Of a DNA stretch of 64,000 nucleotides, positions 25,672 through 37,772 are shown in pieces. The stretch covers positions 930,001 through 994,000 of the forward strand of contig NW_024103862.1 in the NCBI RefSeq assembly GCF_003945595.2. Direction: 5' to 3'. The stretch comes from Pipra filicauda. Its lineage: Eukaryota; Chordata; Aves; Passeriformes; Pipridae. Positions within the stretch are counted from its first letter, which is position 1. Each line of letters starts with the position of its first letter. The position numbers were made by a program, and so were the translations under genes. The notes beneath the pieces are model-generated. The model worked only from the letters and a program-made list of their open reading frames with translations. It searched no databases and had not been told where the DNA came from.

Positions 25672-27144
25672 CTTTTGAAAAAAAAAATAATTAAGCTCAG
25701 TGTGGCTCTGTCTGCAGGGTAGGATAAAGACAGCTTCCCAGACACTGACCGGATCCTGTCACTCACCCTCACACCTGGGATTCCCCACCACCCTACCTTC
25801 CTTTTCCTCCCACAGCTGGTTTCTGTGGGAAGAAATGCACTGAAACACAGGCAGATTTCACAACAGAAAAAAACCATTATTTTTACCACCCACACTTGTT
25901 CCTACTAGAAGGAACTATCTTGCACTAAAGTGACCAGAAGAAAATCTTAAAAATTCAATGGTAACAAACTGTGCAGCTGAAAGCTACATGAAGAGCTTCT
26001 TGTGGGAAGCTCTCACAAACTCAGGATGGATTTTGTTAAAGAAGTTCTCTTAGTTTCTACATGCCCAAAACAAACAAGAAGTACTATAATGTCAGAAAAT
26101 CTTCATGGCTCAAAAATGACTTTGCAACACTTAGCAACTGTGTTATTAATTTCGTCACGATTAGAGAAAATTCACATACGATGGGGTCCCCAGTCGGAAG
26201 ACAGAAGTCTTTGACTGTGTTCTGCATCTTATTGCTTATAATTGAAAAAAGGCTCTAAAGGCTTCAGCCTTCTCAACCACTGAAACAGAGTACTTCTGTT
26301 CCATGTAAGTCAACAGAATTACACCTCCCCATACTTTTCATGAAAGGAGAATAAGCTTCAGACTGCTTTTAAAAGGTTAGTATCCCACTGGGCAACGCCA
26401 GATCAGACTCGTTACCGAATGTGGTTGCACAAGTGTGCCACCTTACAGGAAGAAAAATTAAGGGGTGGGCTTAGCAGAAGACAGGAGTTTGCCAACTCGG
26501 TCTAGCCACAGGCAGCTGCTTGCATTACAGTCCTAGAAAGGAGTTTGAGAGACAAGTCACTGCTTCACAGTTTTAGCAATGAGAAAAAAGGTTGCCTAGT
26601 GATCAGGGTCATGTGGCCATTATACTTCCATGCAATACATAAGTTCAAACATATGTAGTATTGCATATAAAAGGAAACCTAAAACCAGCCCCAGCCCTGT
26701 AAACTGTCATCCAGCATGGCTGTGTAGATGGAAGTGAAAGTGTTATTTTTAAGTAACCTCAGTTACCAACAAGAAGTGGTCTCGTTCTCTATGAACTTTG
26801 AAATTCTGTTCAAAGTATAAAATTAGAACCACATTTTCCCTCAGGAATTAGTAGCACTAAGGAGAGGAAATACTACTGCATATTCTGTATCATACCATCA
26901 AACCAGCAATTCACATTTGACTCAGCATGTCAAATGTGCTGATCTGTCCACTTAAAAGCTCAAGTCCCCCTAAAACCAGAAGTGATTCAAAGGCTTAAAA
27001 AGAGCCATCACTTCAGCAATTCGGTGAATCAGAACACAAGGGAACTTCTATGAATCTCAACTAAACTTGCGAGTATCATCCTCTACACGGTGAGGTAAGT
27101 CACCATGTAAGGACAGTGAGATGGTGAAGACGAGGTCCTGCAAA

Positions 27145-27175
27145 GAAGTCATGCATGGTCAGGCTGCATGACTTC
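27145..27175. repeat. Inverted repeat with 11-bp perfect arms
   Basis: GAAGTCATGCA at 27145-27155 and its exact reverse complement TGCATGACTTC at 27165-27175 flank a 9-base loop. It could form a hairpin in DNA or in transcripts. Confidence 0.9.
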
Positions 27176-27711
27176 AGCATCAAGATTTCCACTCCTTCCT
27201 GTATGGCCTGGTCTGCCCTAATGTCAGTAAATTTCATGTAAGCAAATAGGCCTTGAAGATACACTAATCTGGTTCCTCAACCAGAAAGAGCTACGATGGC
27301 AATCCCCTCTACCCCCAAGTACTGCTGCCACTGCTGGGGGGCTTCTGCAGGCACAGTTGTGGTGGAGAGAGACAAATCACAAGCCCATCTAATGCAGCCA
27401 GGTTGGTAAAACTTTGATGGTGTTTAAAATGTCCCTGAGAAATTCAGTGTCTGCAGTTCTCCCAAAAGCACCCTTAACTATTGTGTATTTTCATCCTGCA
27501 AAATAAAAACGCAAATCGCCCTCTGTTCCACAATCCAAAGCTGTTTCATGGTAGAAACAGGACCACAAACCAAAGCACTGTTCCCTTTTCAAAAGCCCAC
27601 AGCAGCTGGATTTGCTGTGATTTTGAACAGATTTTCTTACTGCAACAGTATTTCAGTTGTTACTGATGTCCTATGAACCACAAAGATGCTAAATCTACAC
27701 ATATCACTTAC

Positions 27712-27770
27712 AGAAGAGATTATTTCATTTGCCTGTATGATAAAGCTCCAGCTACCACTGAAGCTGTATC
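27712..27770 (-). other. Possible cryptic or alternative exon (59 nt)
   Basis: A strong acceptor on the minus strand (a T-rich run ending TTTGCTCACAG before 27770) and a consensus donor (CTTCT|GTAAGTG) bound 59 bases. These are open in only one phase (entry phase 1, exit phase 0), reading YSFSGSWSFIIQANEIISS. The entry phase does not match the exon at 41743, so it would need an unseen exon in between. It is more likely a cryptic exon or chance. Confidence 0.12.
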
Positions 27771-29640
27771 CTGTGAGCAAATATATAAAATAAAAAAATC
27801 CTGGGCTTGCTGAAATATGTGGAAAATCTCAAATGTCTACAGTAAAGCCAAAAAAGTCATGCTGAATGCTGAAATAATATAAAGTCTGATAAGGGTCTGT
27901 TATCACTTGTTAACTGCTTTGACATAAGCTTAGGAGAATTACAGGTCTAAAGGTTAGAAAATACCAGCTGTAGTAGATATTTTATAAGGAAAAAGATAAG
28001 CACAGAAAAAAAAAAAAAAACAAAAAGGACTTGAGATAAAGAAAGAAAATGCTAGACTGAATGACAGAGAAACTGCTTGAAAAAATCAAGGAAGACTTAA
28101 ATGCACTAATTTTTTACCCTGTCTAAAACTGTTGAAAATCAGTTTGATCAGCCAGTCAAGAAGATTACGCTGATGTCAAGGCAATGACAGAATTATATAA
28201 ATGAAGAGAATAGTAATGGCTCCAATCCCTTCTCCGGGTGAAGGAAGGAGTCTTGCAGAAGGCAGGTGTGGCAGGAAAGGCAAGAAGCTCTCAAGTTACT
28301 CTCCACCAAGTAGAAGATAAGAAAGGACTACATTGTAGCTCAAGGGTAAAAAAAGACCAAAAAAAAATAATCCAAACATATCTTGATTTAACACAAACTC
28401 AGTGAAGTTTGTAAACATCAATAATTACAAATTTAATGGTTCAGGAAACTCCATTAAGATTCAATGTAAATTTTCTTCAAAAGCCAGAGCACAGGTCTAC
28501 CCAGGACTCACGCAGGCTGTCTCCTCCTAACTAACTAACATCTCATTTCTGAGGCTTGAAATTCATTCAATCATATTTTCTTAGGAAGGTCACAAAACCT
28601 TATACCACCCTCATGCTGAAAATAATTATATGATACTGGGAAAGGTGAGTGCTTAGGTAATCAGTATAGTGAGCAAGACTGGGGAAAGAAGACGGATACA
28701 AACAGATATTTGGGGGAGCATAAGCCTTTGTGAAGGGTAAGTGTTGAAGTCCTCATCCCTCAGGACTGCAGAAGTGACAGGGGCCTCACATGAGCAGAGC
28801 TGTTAATGGAAGCAATGATACAAGTATGAACTGAGACAGCAAGAGACCAGCCACAACCACAAGACAAGGCAGGAGACTGAGTGAAATTTCTCTTCCTGAT
28901 GGTTACTGACCACCTTAACTTCATTCTTTTGTTCTCCCTACCGCTGACTGGAGATGCACTCCATCAAAACCTTCTTTTAGGTTTCACTCCCTCAAATGAG
29001 AAATCCCACACAAGAAGAGCAGGGGAGAAATAAAGGACAATTAGAGGCACTGGACATTAAGGAGTCACTCACGTTTGCTGACAGATATGTTGAGGATCCA
29101 TGAGGAATTGCCAGGTGACTTACCAACAAAAGCGCTTCATTTTTTTGTTGTCATTTCGTCTACAGAAAATCCCTTTACAGGTTCCAGTGTGATAAAAGCA
29201 ATTAGCAAAACCCACTCAAATGAAAAAAGAAGGGTCTCATTAGCCCAGCTTACCCGCTGAGCAGAGCAATGGGAATTCATGAGGACAGTTACTATACAGC
29301 GCAGTGAATTTTGTGAACAGTGAAAAAGCAAAAAAAGCACTCTAATATCTAGCAGAAAAAATGGATGATACAAAACATAAAGCCTGCTGAAAAAGTGAAA
29401 AGTGATAAATACAAACTTTATCCTTTAGTGACATAAATCTAGTGCTAAGCATCAGCCAAACTCTACAGTTAGGTTGTAATGATTATCAACAGATTGCAAT
29501 AGGGCCTAAGGACCTTACCTGTATGACAGAATCCAACTGTGCTGGTTGCTTTCCATATACAGAGCAGTTTTAAGAAATTTAGCAGGTAAAGTCATATTTA
29601 TTGAGGCTGCTTTGACCAGCCCAAACTTGGAAAATGAAGA

Positions 29641-29834
29641 GGTGTCCACTGGAACAGACTGCCCAAGGAAATTGTGGACGCCCCATCCCTGGAAGTGTTC
29701 AAGGCCAGGCTGGATGAGGCCTTGAGCAATGTGGTCTAGTGAAAGATGTCCCTGCCAATGGCAGGAGGGTTGGAACTGGATGATCTTTAAGGCCACTTCC
29801 AACCCAAATCATTCTATGATTCTATGATTCTATG
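29641..29834 (+). mobile_element. CR1 LINE, short 3' fragment with octamer tail
   Basis: About 190 bases of CR1 3' end on the plus strand: CACTGGAACAGACTGCCCAA, then CCCCATCCCTGGAAGTGTTC, AAGGCCAGGCTGGATGAGGC and CCACTTCCAACCCAAATC. It finishes with three tandem ATTCTATG octamers at 29811-29834. It has no coding capacity. The clean octamer tail marks the true 3' end of the insertion. It lies within the putative intron of the minus-strand gene and is antisense to it. Confidence 0.95.
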
Positions 29835-32800
29835 TTATTCCATACTGTCTTGACAGTAAAATTCACACTTTGGCAGGCAATTAGCTAATCTGTCCCTTTC
29901 ACAATCTTGAGAAATTAACTGATGCCATGAGCAGGACAGACTTTCCAGTATCTTGCTGTCTTTAAGGAGATGATTTGATATTTGCCACAAAAAGTAAAGA
30001 GATGCATCTGATACAGCAGGGTGGAAGCTCTAGCTGTATCACTTCCATGCACCTGGGACTAAATAGGATACCAGAAGTACAAATGGCCACGGGTGGCAAC
30101 AGCAGGGATTTTGTTACCCAGAGCCTTGGGTCCTGCCCATTGAAAAAAAGCTATGGGGGGCTGACAATGTCCTGTGCATGTGGGAATTCTAGGGCAGCCT
30201 TCACCTTGGAAGCCACCATCATCATAGCACATAAGGAGATTTCCATCTTCCAGTCATCTCCAGCACTGCAGTCATTCCCTGAGAACTGAGCCTGGTGTGC
30301 ACTCTTCAATGCAACAACCAAGGGATCAAAACCATATCTCTGTTGGACATTTCTAACACCACCAATTATCTACGAAGTTACAACTATATGCACACTGGAG
30401 GGTTTCTTCACATGATCTGATGACAGAAACTATCTGACGTTCCAAATCAGCTCATTACACTTGTGCTGAACACAACTACAAGAAAAATCTTCCTGGGCTT
30501 TCATTTTGATGAAATAAAATTGCATCACTGCAGTTTAAGTAGCTTTATCCCTCATATTTCTACTGTATACAGTGCATTTGAGACTTTGAAACTGCTGCAA
30601 CACAATTTGGAGGCATGAGATCACACATATGCCTGACTCCTAAACAATGGTCTCAGAGGTATTATTAATAACAAGATATGATGAAATAGTGTGCAAAACA
30701 AAACAAGATTTTGGGGGGTTTTTATGTCTAAGCAACAAAAATAAAGCATTGGTTCATCTGGTCCCATCTGAATTATCTTGGATTTTCATAGTCTTGGTTA
30801 AAAAAACTTGGTTGATCTATTTTCCAAAACAATCAAGCAAGCATGCAGTGCAGACACTACAGAGCAGCAGCAGGCAGTGCACACACATTGGTCCACTCAA
30901 ACGTTCTTGGGGTGGGAAGAAAGCATAAAAAGCAAGTTGCCTCAGTCTATACTGAATTGCCATCGAGGCACAAGCAAAGACATGTCAGATGAGCTTGCCT
31001 ATGCCTTTAAGCAAGTATTTATTTGGAACAGCAGTATTCAATACTTTGAATGGGAGATTACCTTGTTTTTTTGTTCTGGATGACATCGTGGGATATCTTT
31101 CATCACTTTTAATTAAATCTTTTCAATGTTCAAAAGGACATAGGCATCCACTAATGAGACTGAATCCACCCCCCTTTCTGAAAGTGAAAACAGAATGGTA
31201 AGAACAACCTACTGGATTAGCACTAGACTATTCATCCCTCAAAGGATAAAAGAAACCAAAGGCAGGACACTTGCCATGCACAATTTTAAGCACAATTGTG
31301 TTCAAGCACCTTTTAATGTAACTAATGCAGGAGACATTGCAATGGTCTAAATTATGTGAGAGGTAAGACTGGATAGGTCACAACAACGGCGCTTTATTGG
31401 ACTTCTGTTCCCAAAAGAGAAACACAAAGGTTTCCTTCTGCAGAGGAGATCATGAAGCCAGGAAATATGAACTTTCTTTTGAGCCCAACATATCTCAGCA
31501 TTGTCTTATTTTAGCTTCTTACCACTGAACAGCCACAGCCTGCACAGTTTTATTTTAAAGTCTTCATAACAACAGGTTTTTAAGGCTCTAAATTTATTAT
31601 AGCTGATGTGGTTCTATCTGAGGAAGTCCAAAGGTTATGGAAAAAATCCTTTCACTCATAATGTGATAATACCAAGTAGGATCTACCAGTGTTTTCACTA
31701 CGTAAGATGCAAGAAACTAAACAGTTTATAGAAGAAAAAATAATTCTGACTCATTCACATATGCAAGATTTCTTTGAAATTTAATTATCATTTTTGTATC
31801 TTAAAGCAGCAATGCCAGAAATTGAGCTGTCTGTTCATCCACAAAACCAGACACTGCGCAAGCAGCTGTTTCCCAAGCCACTGAACATTGACATACAGGA
31901 GAAACCTCTCCAGTCCTGCTGTGAACAATTCTGTGTCGCTCCTTAACGGCGACAGATAATTTAACCTGGCTTTAAAGGATATTACGTGCAAGCTGCTAGT
32001 ACACAAACTTCAAGTTTCCCTCCTCTGGTCCTCTGAAGGAGCCCACGCTCTGAACTCGGCTTGTTGCACTTGTTCCAGGGCCTGGAAATGAATCTGCATC
32101 AGTCAGGTATGCTCTGATGGCAACTGTTACTGAAAGGCCTAAACATCTTTTGTGTAGTGCACTATAAGCACAATTTCGTAATCAGATACACACACCTAAG
32201 TCCTACTGCTGTTGAATCAGAATCTTTCAGGCATGTATTTAAGCTTAAAAAGAGAACCACATACAAGCCTGTCCTCCCAGTACTTTCATTTTGCCCCCCA
32301 AATATCAATTCAGTCAGTTCATCATGTTTTACAATTGGTTCTTGGATGATTCCTGAACTGAGAGACATTTTCACTTCTCGTACAGCTACACAGCTGCTAT
32401 TTTAAACAGGAATCGCAGAGGAACATTGCAGCACGGACTCTGGCAATACGCCTCACCCCCAGCTGTAGGTCTTGGAAATTTGCTATTTAAGCAAAATAGT
32501 TACCATGCTGAAAGCTAACCTAGTTATCTTGAAATCTTTTAAAAATGTGAAAAAAATACCATCCAACAGAATAACAGAAGTTTTTGAAAGGAATATGGAA
32601 GAAACACATAATGCACCGGAAATGTTTCACAAATACTGGTACCCACAAAAACAAAAGTAAATCTTCCAGGGAGGTTTTGTCTGTCTTATTGCAGTATAAG
32701 TCAGCTGAGTAAATATCGTGGATCAATTCCTGAACAACTGAAGGAAAAAATTATGCCTTGTCATCAATCCACTGTTTGAGATATTTCAGAGAAGCTTACC

Positions 32801-35800
32801 AAATGCAACTACCAAAGCTTCTCATGCTGAAAAACCAGCTGGAGAGAATTAGCGTGGCTATGATCTACCATACACCAGAAACTCTGAAGAGGAGCTATTG
32901 TAACCTAAAAAACCATGCCAGCACTGAAGAGAAAAACATGGAGCAGTACTTTCCACTACTGCAGCATCACATGAATGGACAAGCAATGGAAGTCACTCAA
33001 ATTCTCTCTGAGAAGACAGTAGCAATTGCCTTTCCTTCAGTAAGCATCCTTCTTTGGTTAACCAGGTTAAATGAGAGTTTCTAAAAATAGGTTGGTTTTC
33101 CTTGGGGCCCTATTAAAAAGTTAGAGACCATCTCTCTAAAGCCTTCAGAGACCACAGAATTACACTGTGACAAAGGGGCAGATCCACCCTTCTGCTGGCA
33201 TACATACAAAGGGAAAGCAAGAGTACAAAAACATTGAAATACAGACTTCTCAGAAACTTAATTTTAATCACCAGTTCTTCATAAGTTCTGTCTACTGTGC
33301 TTGAACAGCAGTAGTTCCTGCTGTTAAGGAATATATGGGTTCCTTTCGGGTTTGTTTTTTTTTCCAACAAAAACAGAGCTGCTAGAGCTAATAATTGCAA
33401 AACCTCCATTCTCACACAGTGCTGAAATGAGATCATAATTTTTTTCTAAATACTATATCACTTTATAAAGTAATGAAAATGCATCGATTTTCTATGATCA
33501 TTTTTTCAATATATCTTTTAAAAATTTCTGATTTTGTTCAATCTTTTTAGGCAAAGCAAGTGAATAAGAGTTTGTAATGACCACTCAGGAGAAATCTGGG
33601 AAGTATCCAAGGCAATGGGATAAGGAAAGTGCAGGTGACTAAGCAGTTTGCTGATTTTTCTGGGGATCCACAATAAAGCAGACAGACGACCACACTTAGC
33701 AGGGCTGCTGCACTCTGCCTTAGACATCAGAAGCAGATTGACTCTTACAAATAAGAGCTCAATGGGTACAGAGGAAGGCTGTCAGCAAGGAAAATTAGTA
33801 GCTTGTGACAAACACGCATAGGCTCTCTGCTAGGTCGCTGGGATGCCATGGGCCAGAAAGGAGACACTTCTTCAACCTCCCACTATGGAAATGAGCCTAC
33901 AAGGTGCCATGTTGCAGTCCCGGTTTTTCCTGCAGTGTCAGAAAGGCACAGCTGGGTGGTGGAGAAGATACTCCTTTAACATCCCATTTTAGCTTCACTT
34001 TGCTCATCTGTTCTTTCTTCACGTGCCTCCACAGGACTTGAGCAGGCTATCCGGTCAGGACTCCATGCACTCTCCAAAATCAACAGAGACACATCCGCTG
34101 CATTCAGCTAGAACATCCTACCACTAGGCCTACAGTATGAGAGAGCACTATTTTTTTAAGAACATTGGAATATTGCTTAGGAACTACAAGATTAAATCAC
34201 GAGAAGCACAATCATAGCATTTTTCTGCTGATTTGAATTACGAATAGAAAGTACGAGCAGTTAAGAGGAAACAAGATATGTTCTATACAAGAGCCAAGAT
34301 TTTTTTTTCCTGACATGTGCCAAACAAGGAGAAGAAACAGAAGAATCTGGCACTATTAAAAACAGTTTGTGGAGAAAGGGACTGAATATCTACAGCCAAG
34401 CTCCATGTGGTTTGTAAAGAGGAAACTTTTGTTTTATGGGACTCTCAGTCAGCCAAAATTCTCCCAGACGGCATGCAAATGGATATTAGCCTAAAAACCT
34501 ACATGCTTCTTGTAGAAGGATCAGTAAACGGTGGGAAAAGAAAAAGAACACTACTGAAGTTTTAAATCAGAATTCAAAATCTGCCTCATGATTGAAAAAG
34601 TTAGTTTACCAGACAGCTATAGTGTCATACATATATGGTAAGTGTCTTGGAAAGGAGAGGCAGCACATTAAAGCACAAAACTAGAAGTCAGGAAAATGTG
34701 TTCCAAGCCTGGCTCCACTACCAAGGAGATCTATAAAACTTGGATAAAAGAGAAAAAGACTGCCAACTTAACAGTGAGATTTTCCTTAACTTCATATAGT
34801 GTATTAACATTGCACTTATGCTGTTTCTTTTAGCTTCTGTATTTCCCCCACTCCCTGGCATTATGATGCACTAAGTTAAATAAGTGACTAGATGGAGTAC
34901 TGAGAACACTTATCTTACTGTACTAAAACAAGCCCTGACCAAATTTTTAATCAAAACAATAGACTAAAAAAACCCCACCAAACCCAAAAAACCCCACAAA
35001 AAACCAAACCAAAACAAAAAAACAACCAAACAAAAAAACCAAACCAAACAAAAAACCCAAACAAATTTTTTGGGGACCGTAATTCATATAACTGAGCAAA
35101 ACACTAAAGTGCCTGACAGGATTCAACAAGCTTAACTGAATATTGCACAAATACAGCACCTACTGCTCATATTTCAGCATATAGGAGAAAAGGAATGGAC
35201 AACCAACAGATCCTCAGCACACGCTGAGTGGCTATACCATGGAAGAACTTTTTTCAGCTTCTCTGACAACTCTATGAGTGCCCAGCGAAGCATTCGTCTG
35301 CATTAGCCGTAAATCAAGAGACCACACTAACCTCCAGTTTACAGCAGGGGAGCTGAGGGGAAGCACACAAGAAAGCCTGCAAGCCTGGGACTCATCCAAG
35401 TCCCTGCATCCCACTGAAGTCACTCCTTGCCGGGGGACCTAAGGCCCAAATAGATTTGTGGGTCAGGACCCCAATCAGTCATCCGATGATGTGGCTCTCT
35501 AGTTATATCACCAATGATTAAAACACATCACATGGAAAATTTCGCCATCATGCTTAAAGGAGAAGTAGTTAATATCTTGTGTAAGAGGATACCAGGCTTA
35601 GGATTTGCCCCTTTGTGTCTTCCTTCACACCAGCCTTTATATGTAACGTTTCTGCTAAGATCTGTCAACCAGTGTGCTTTCCTCCTCTAAATATAGTGGT
35701 AAGCATGAATATAATTTTTGAAGCACTCTGTATTCACTTGGGTTGTCCTCATTCATACCTCTAAGACTATCAGCTTGGAGAAGGAGCAGAAGGGTTAATC

Positions 35801-37530
35801 GTTCAGAACTTTCTGTAAGCTCTGTACATTCATATACAGTCCTCTAGATGGACACTCCATGCTTCATGTTGCAATGGAATAATAAAAAGAGCTGAAAGCA
35901 AATTCCTTTAGCTCTCACTCTTTAATTTCATTTGGTCCAAAGAATAAAGAACAAAAGTAAGCAAAATCACGCATTCCAAGAGAAAAAAAATATTATAGGC
36001 CTTTTCCAAAAAAAAACACTAAGGAAAAAACACTGGAAACTAAAAACTATTGTATTATACTGAGAAACCTGAAGCTAGCCGTTCTTATTGCCACTAAAAA
36101 TATCTCCACCCCACACACACATACATTTACCACGACAGCATCTACTGATGGGTTCTGGACACTAATCAAGACCAGACCAGGCACAAACTATAAAGCTGAA
36201 CAACCCCCAACAAAGTAGGTCAAGAAAACTAGGAGGGAAGAGAAACTGTTGCTAGGTGGCAGTGTACCTTAAGCAAAGAATACTGTAAATCATAGATTAT
36301 TGGGAAAGTTCATTATCTGCTAAAAGAGGTCTCATCTTCAGTGTCATCTTCAAAGTGTTGGTAGGAAGCAGAACCCAAAATGTACAAGATACACACACTA
36401 CACATCAGAAGGATGAGAAGCAACACTGAAAAAATAATAAGAAAAATAAAAGCCTGTCTTGAGACACGCTACTGTGCAAGACCCATGACATAACAGCTCT
36501 CCAGGTCTATTAGTGCCATAAGAAAAACCAAAAGCCAATGAAGGGAGTCTGGTACACCTTGAGAAGATTATGGTTTTGTTTACTTCATTTTATTCTACCT
36601 TCACTTAAGCTCTGACTAGAACAAGCAAGCAAAGAAATAAGCTTCCACCACATCTTGGCACAGCAGTGAACAGTTGACAGAAAACCCCAAGTGTGATGGT
36701 GAGAAAGGTTTTCTAAGGCTACTTAAGAAACAGAACTGTTACTTTTCTGCCTTAAACAGCTTCAGTCTTCAGTCCTTTTCAGAGTGGACAATGACAGTAA
36801 ACAAAAGGAGGTCATGAAAACGCATGCACTCCCTAGAACTCCAATCAAAAGGACTGAGGAAAAGGCCTCAGTAGAAAGCCAAGGTAAGAAGTAAGAGGCC
36901 AGATTTTTCTGATATCCTTGTATCTGTCCTTCCTGATGTTCCCTCCAACTGAAAACTACCTTAACATATTGCCTAAATTAGCAGAAGTGGTAAAAAAGAC
37001 AGGCTGATGACATCTTGTGAACTACAATTCACTTGGTAAGAGAGCTGTTAGCAAGCTCACAGCTTGTCACAGAGAAGGATAAGATGTTCTTGAAGGCAAA
37101 GACGAAATCTATATTCTTTTCCACAATATCTGTCTGGGTTCAAGAGAGCAATTTAGGGAAAAAGTATCTTAGATGAACATGCTTGTATAGATTGGAGGTA
37201 TTTTAGAGAATAGAATAAAAGGGGAAAATGAAAGGCACTTTGCTCCAACAAGGTTTTAAATCCGTAGCTCACGTCACAGCAAAATCCCTTCTGAGAAATG
37301 TAATTCTTCTTATGTTGACTTTAATCTACAATTATACTGTTAAAGTTGTTTGGGTTTTTTTAATACCATACTGTGATGCACTGCAGAAACAACATACTAG
37401 AACGTAAATGTCCCATCTAACACAGCATGGGAATTCCTATGTTGCTGTACAGCAAGACCCACAGAGAGATGCACCATCTATCATATCATTCCTCACAAGC
37501 AATTCTGACTGTGAAAACCATTTATAGTAA
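29835..37530. other. No gene recognised
   Basis: A+T-rich, intron-like. The longest frame (32758-33081, plus) has mixed composition and no motif I recognise. The A/C-only tract at 34966-35065 is the most distinctive structure. Confidence 0.55.
34966..35065 (+). repeat. 100-nt tract made only of A and C
   Basis: From 34966 to 35065 the plus strand contains no G or T. It consists of A-runs separated by CC, CCC or CCCC, such as CCAAACCAAAAC and AAACCCAAAC. It is flanked by T at 34965 and a T-run at 35066. The minus strand is correspondingly T/G-only. It is not a regular tandem repeat. Confidence 0.95.
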
Positions 37531-37772
37531 TTGGTTTGGGTTGAAAGGGACCTTAAGGACCATCTAGTTCCAATCCTCTGCCACAGGATGGGATACCTTC
37601 CACTAGACCAGGTTGCTCAAAGCCCCATCCAACCTGGCCTTGAACACTTCCAGGAATGGGGCATTCACAACTTCTCTGGGCAACCTCTTCCAGTATCTCA
37701 CCACCCTCATTGTAAAGAATTTCTTCCTAATATGTAATCTAAATCTACCCTCTTTCATTTTTAAAGCCATAG
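37531..37772 (-). mobile_element. CR1 LINE, 3' fragment
   Basis: The plus strand reads as the reverse complement of a CR1 3' end: TTGGTTTGGGTTGAAAGGGA, CCACTAGACCAGGTTGCTCA, CCATCCAACCTGGCCTTGAA and AAAGAATTTCTTCCTAATAT. Similarity fades after AAAGCCATAGAATTA. The terminal ATTCTATG octamers expected at the low-coordinate end are missing or mutated. It lies in the same orientation as the minus-strand gene. Confidence 0.93.

Larger units (their letters stand above)
22815..29640. other. Intron-like, with candidate exons listed separately
   Basis: Apart from the candidate exons at 24915-24993, 25617-25671 and 27712-27770, the right inverted-repeat arm at 22946 and the hairpin at 27145, I see nothing assignable here. 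Confidence 0.55.

Noticed and set aside
32758..33081. 108-codon plus-strand frame as a possible transposase relic or small gene
   Set aside because: I recognise no motif or catalytic triad, no terminal repeats are visible, and its length is unremarkable for this much sequence.
34947..35159. Minus-strand Phe/Gly/Val-rich hydrophobic frame
   Set aside because: It is a translation of the A/C-only simple sequence.
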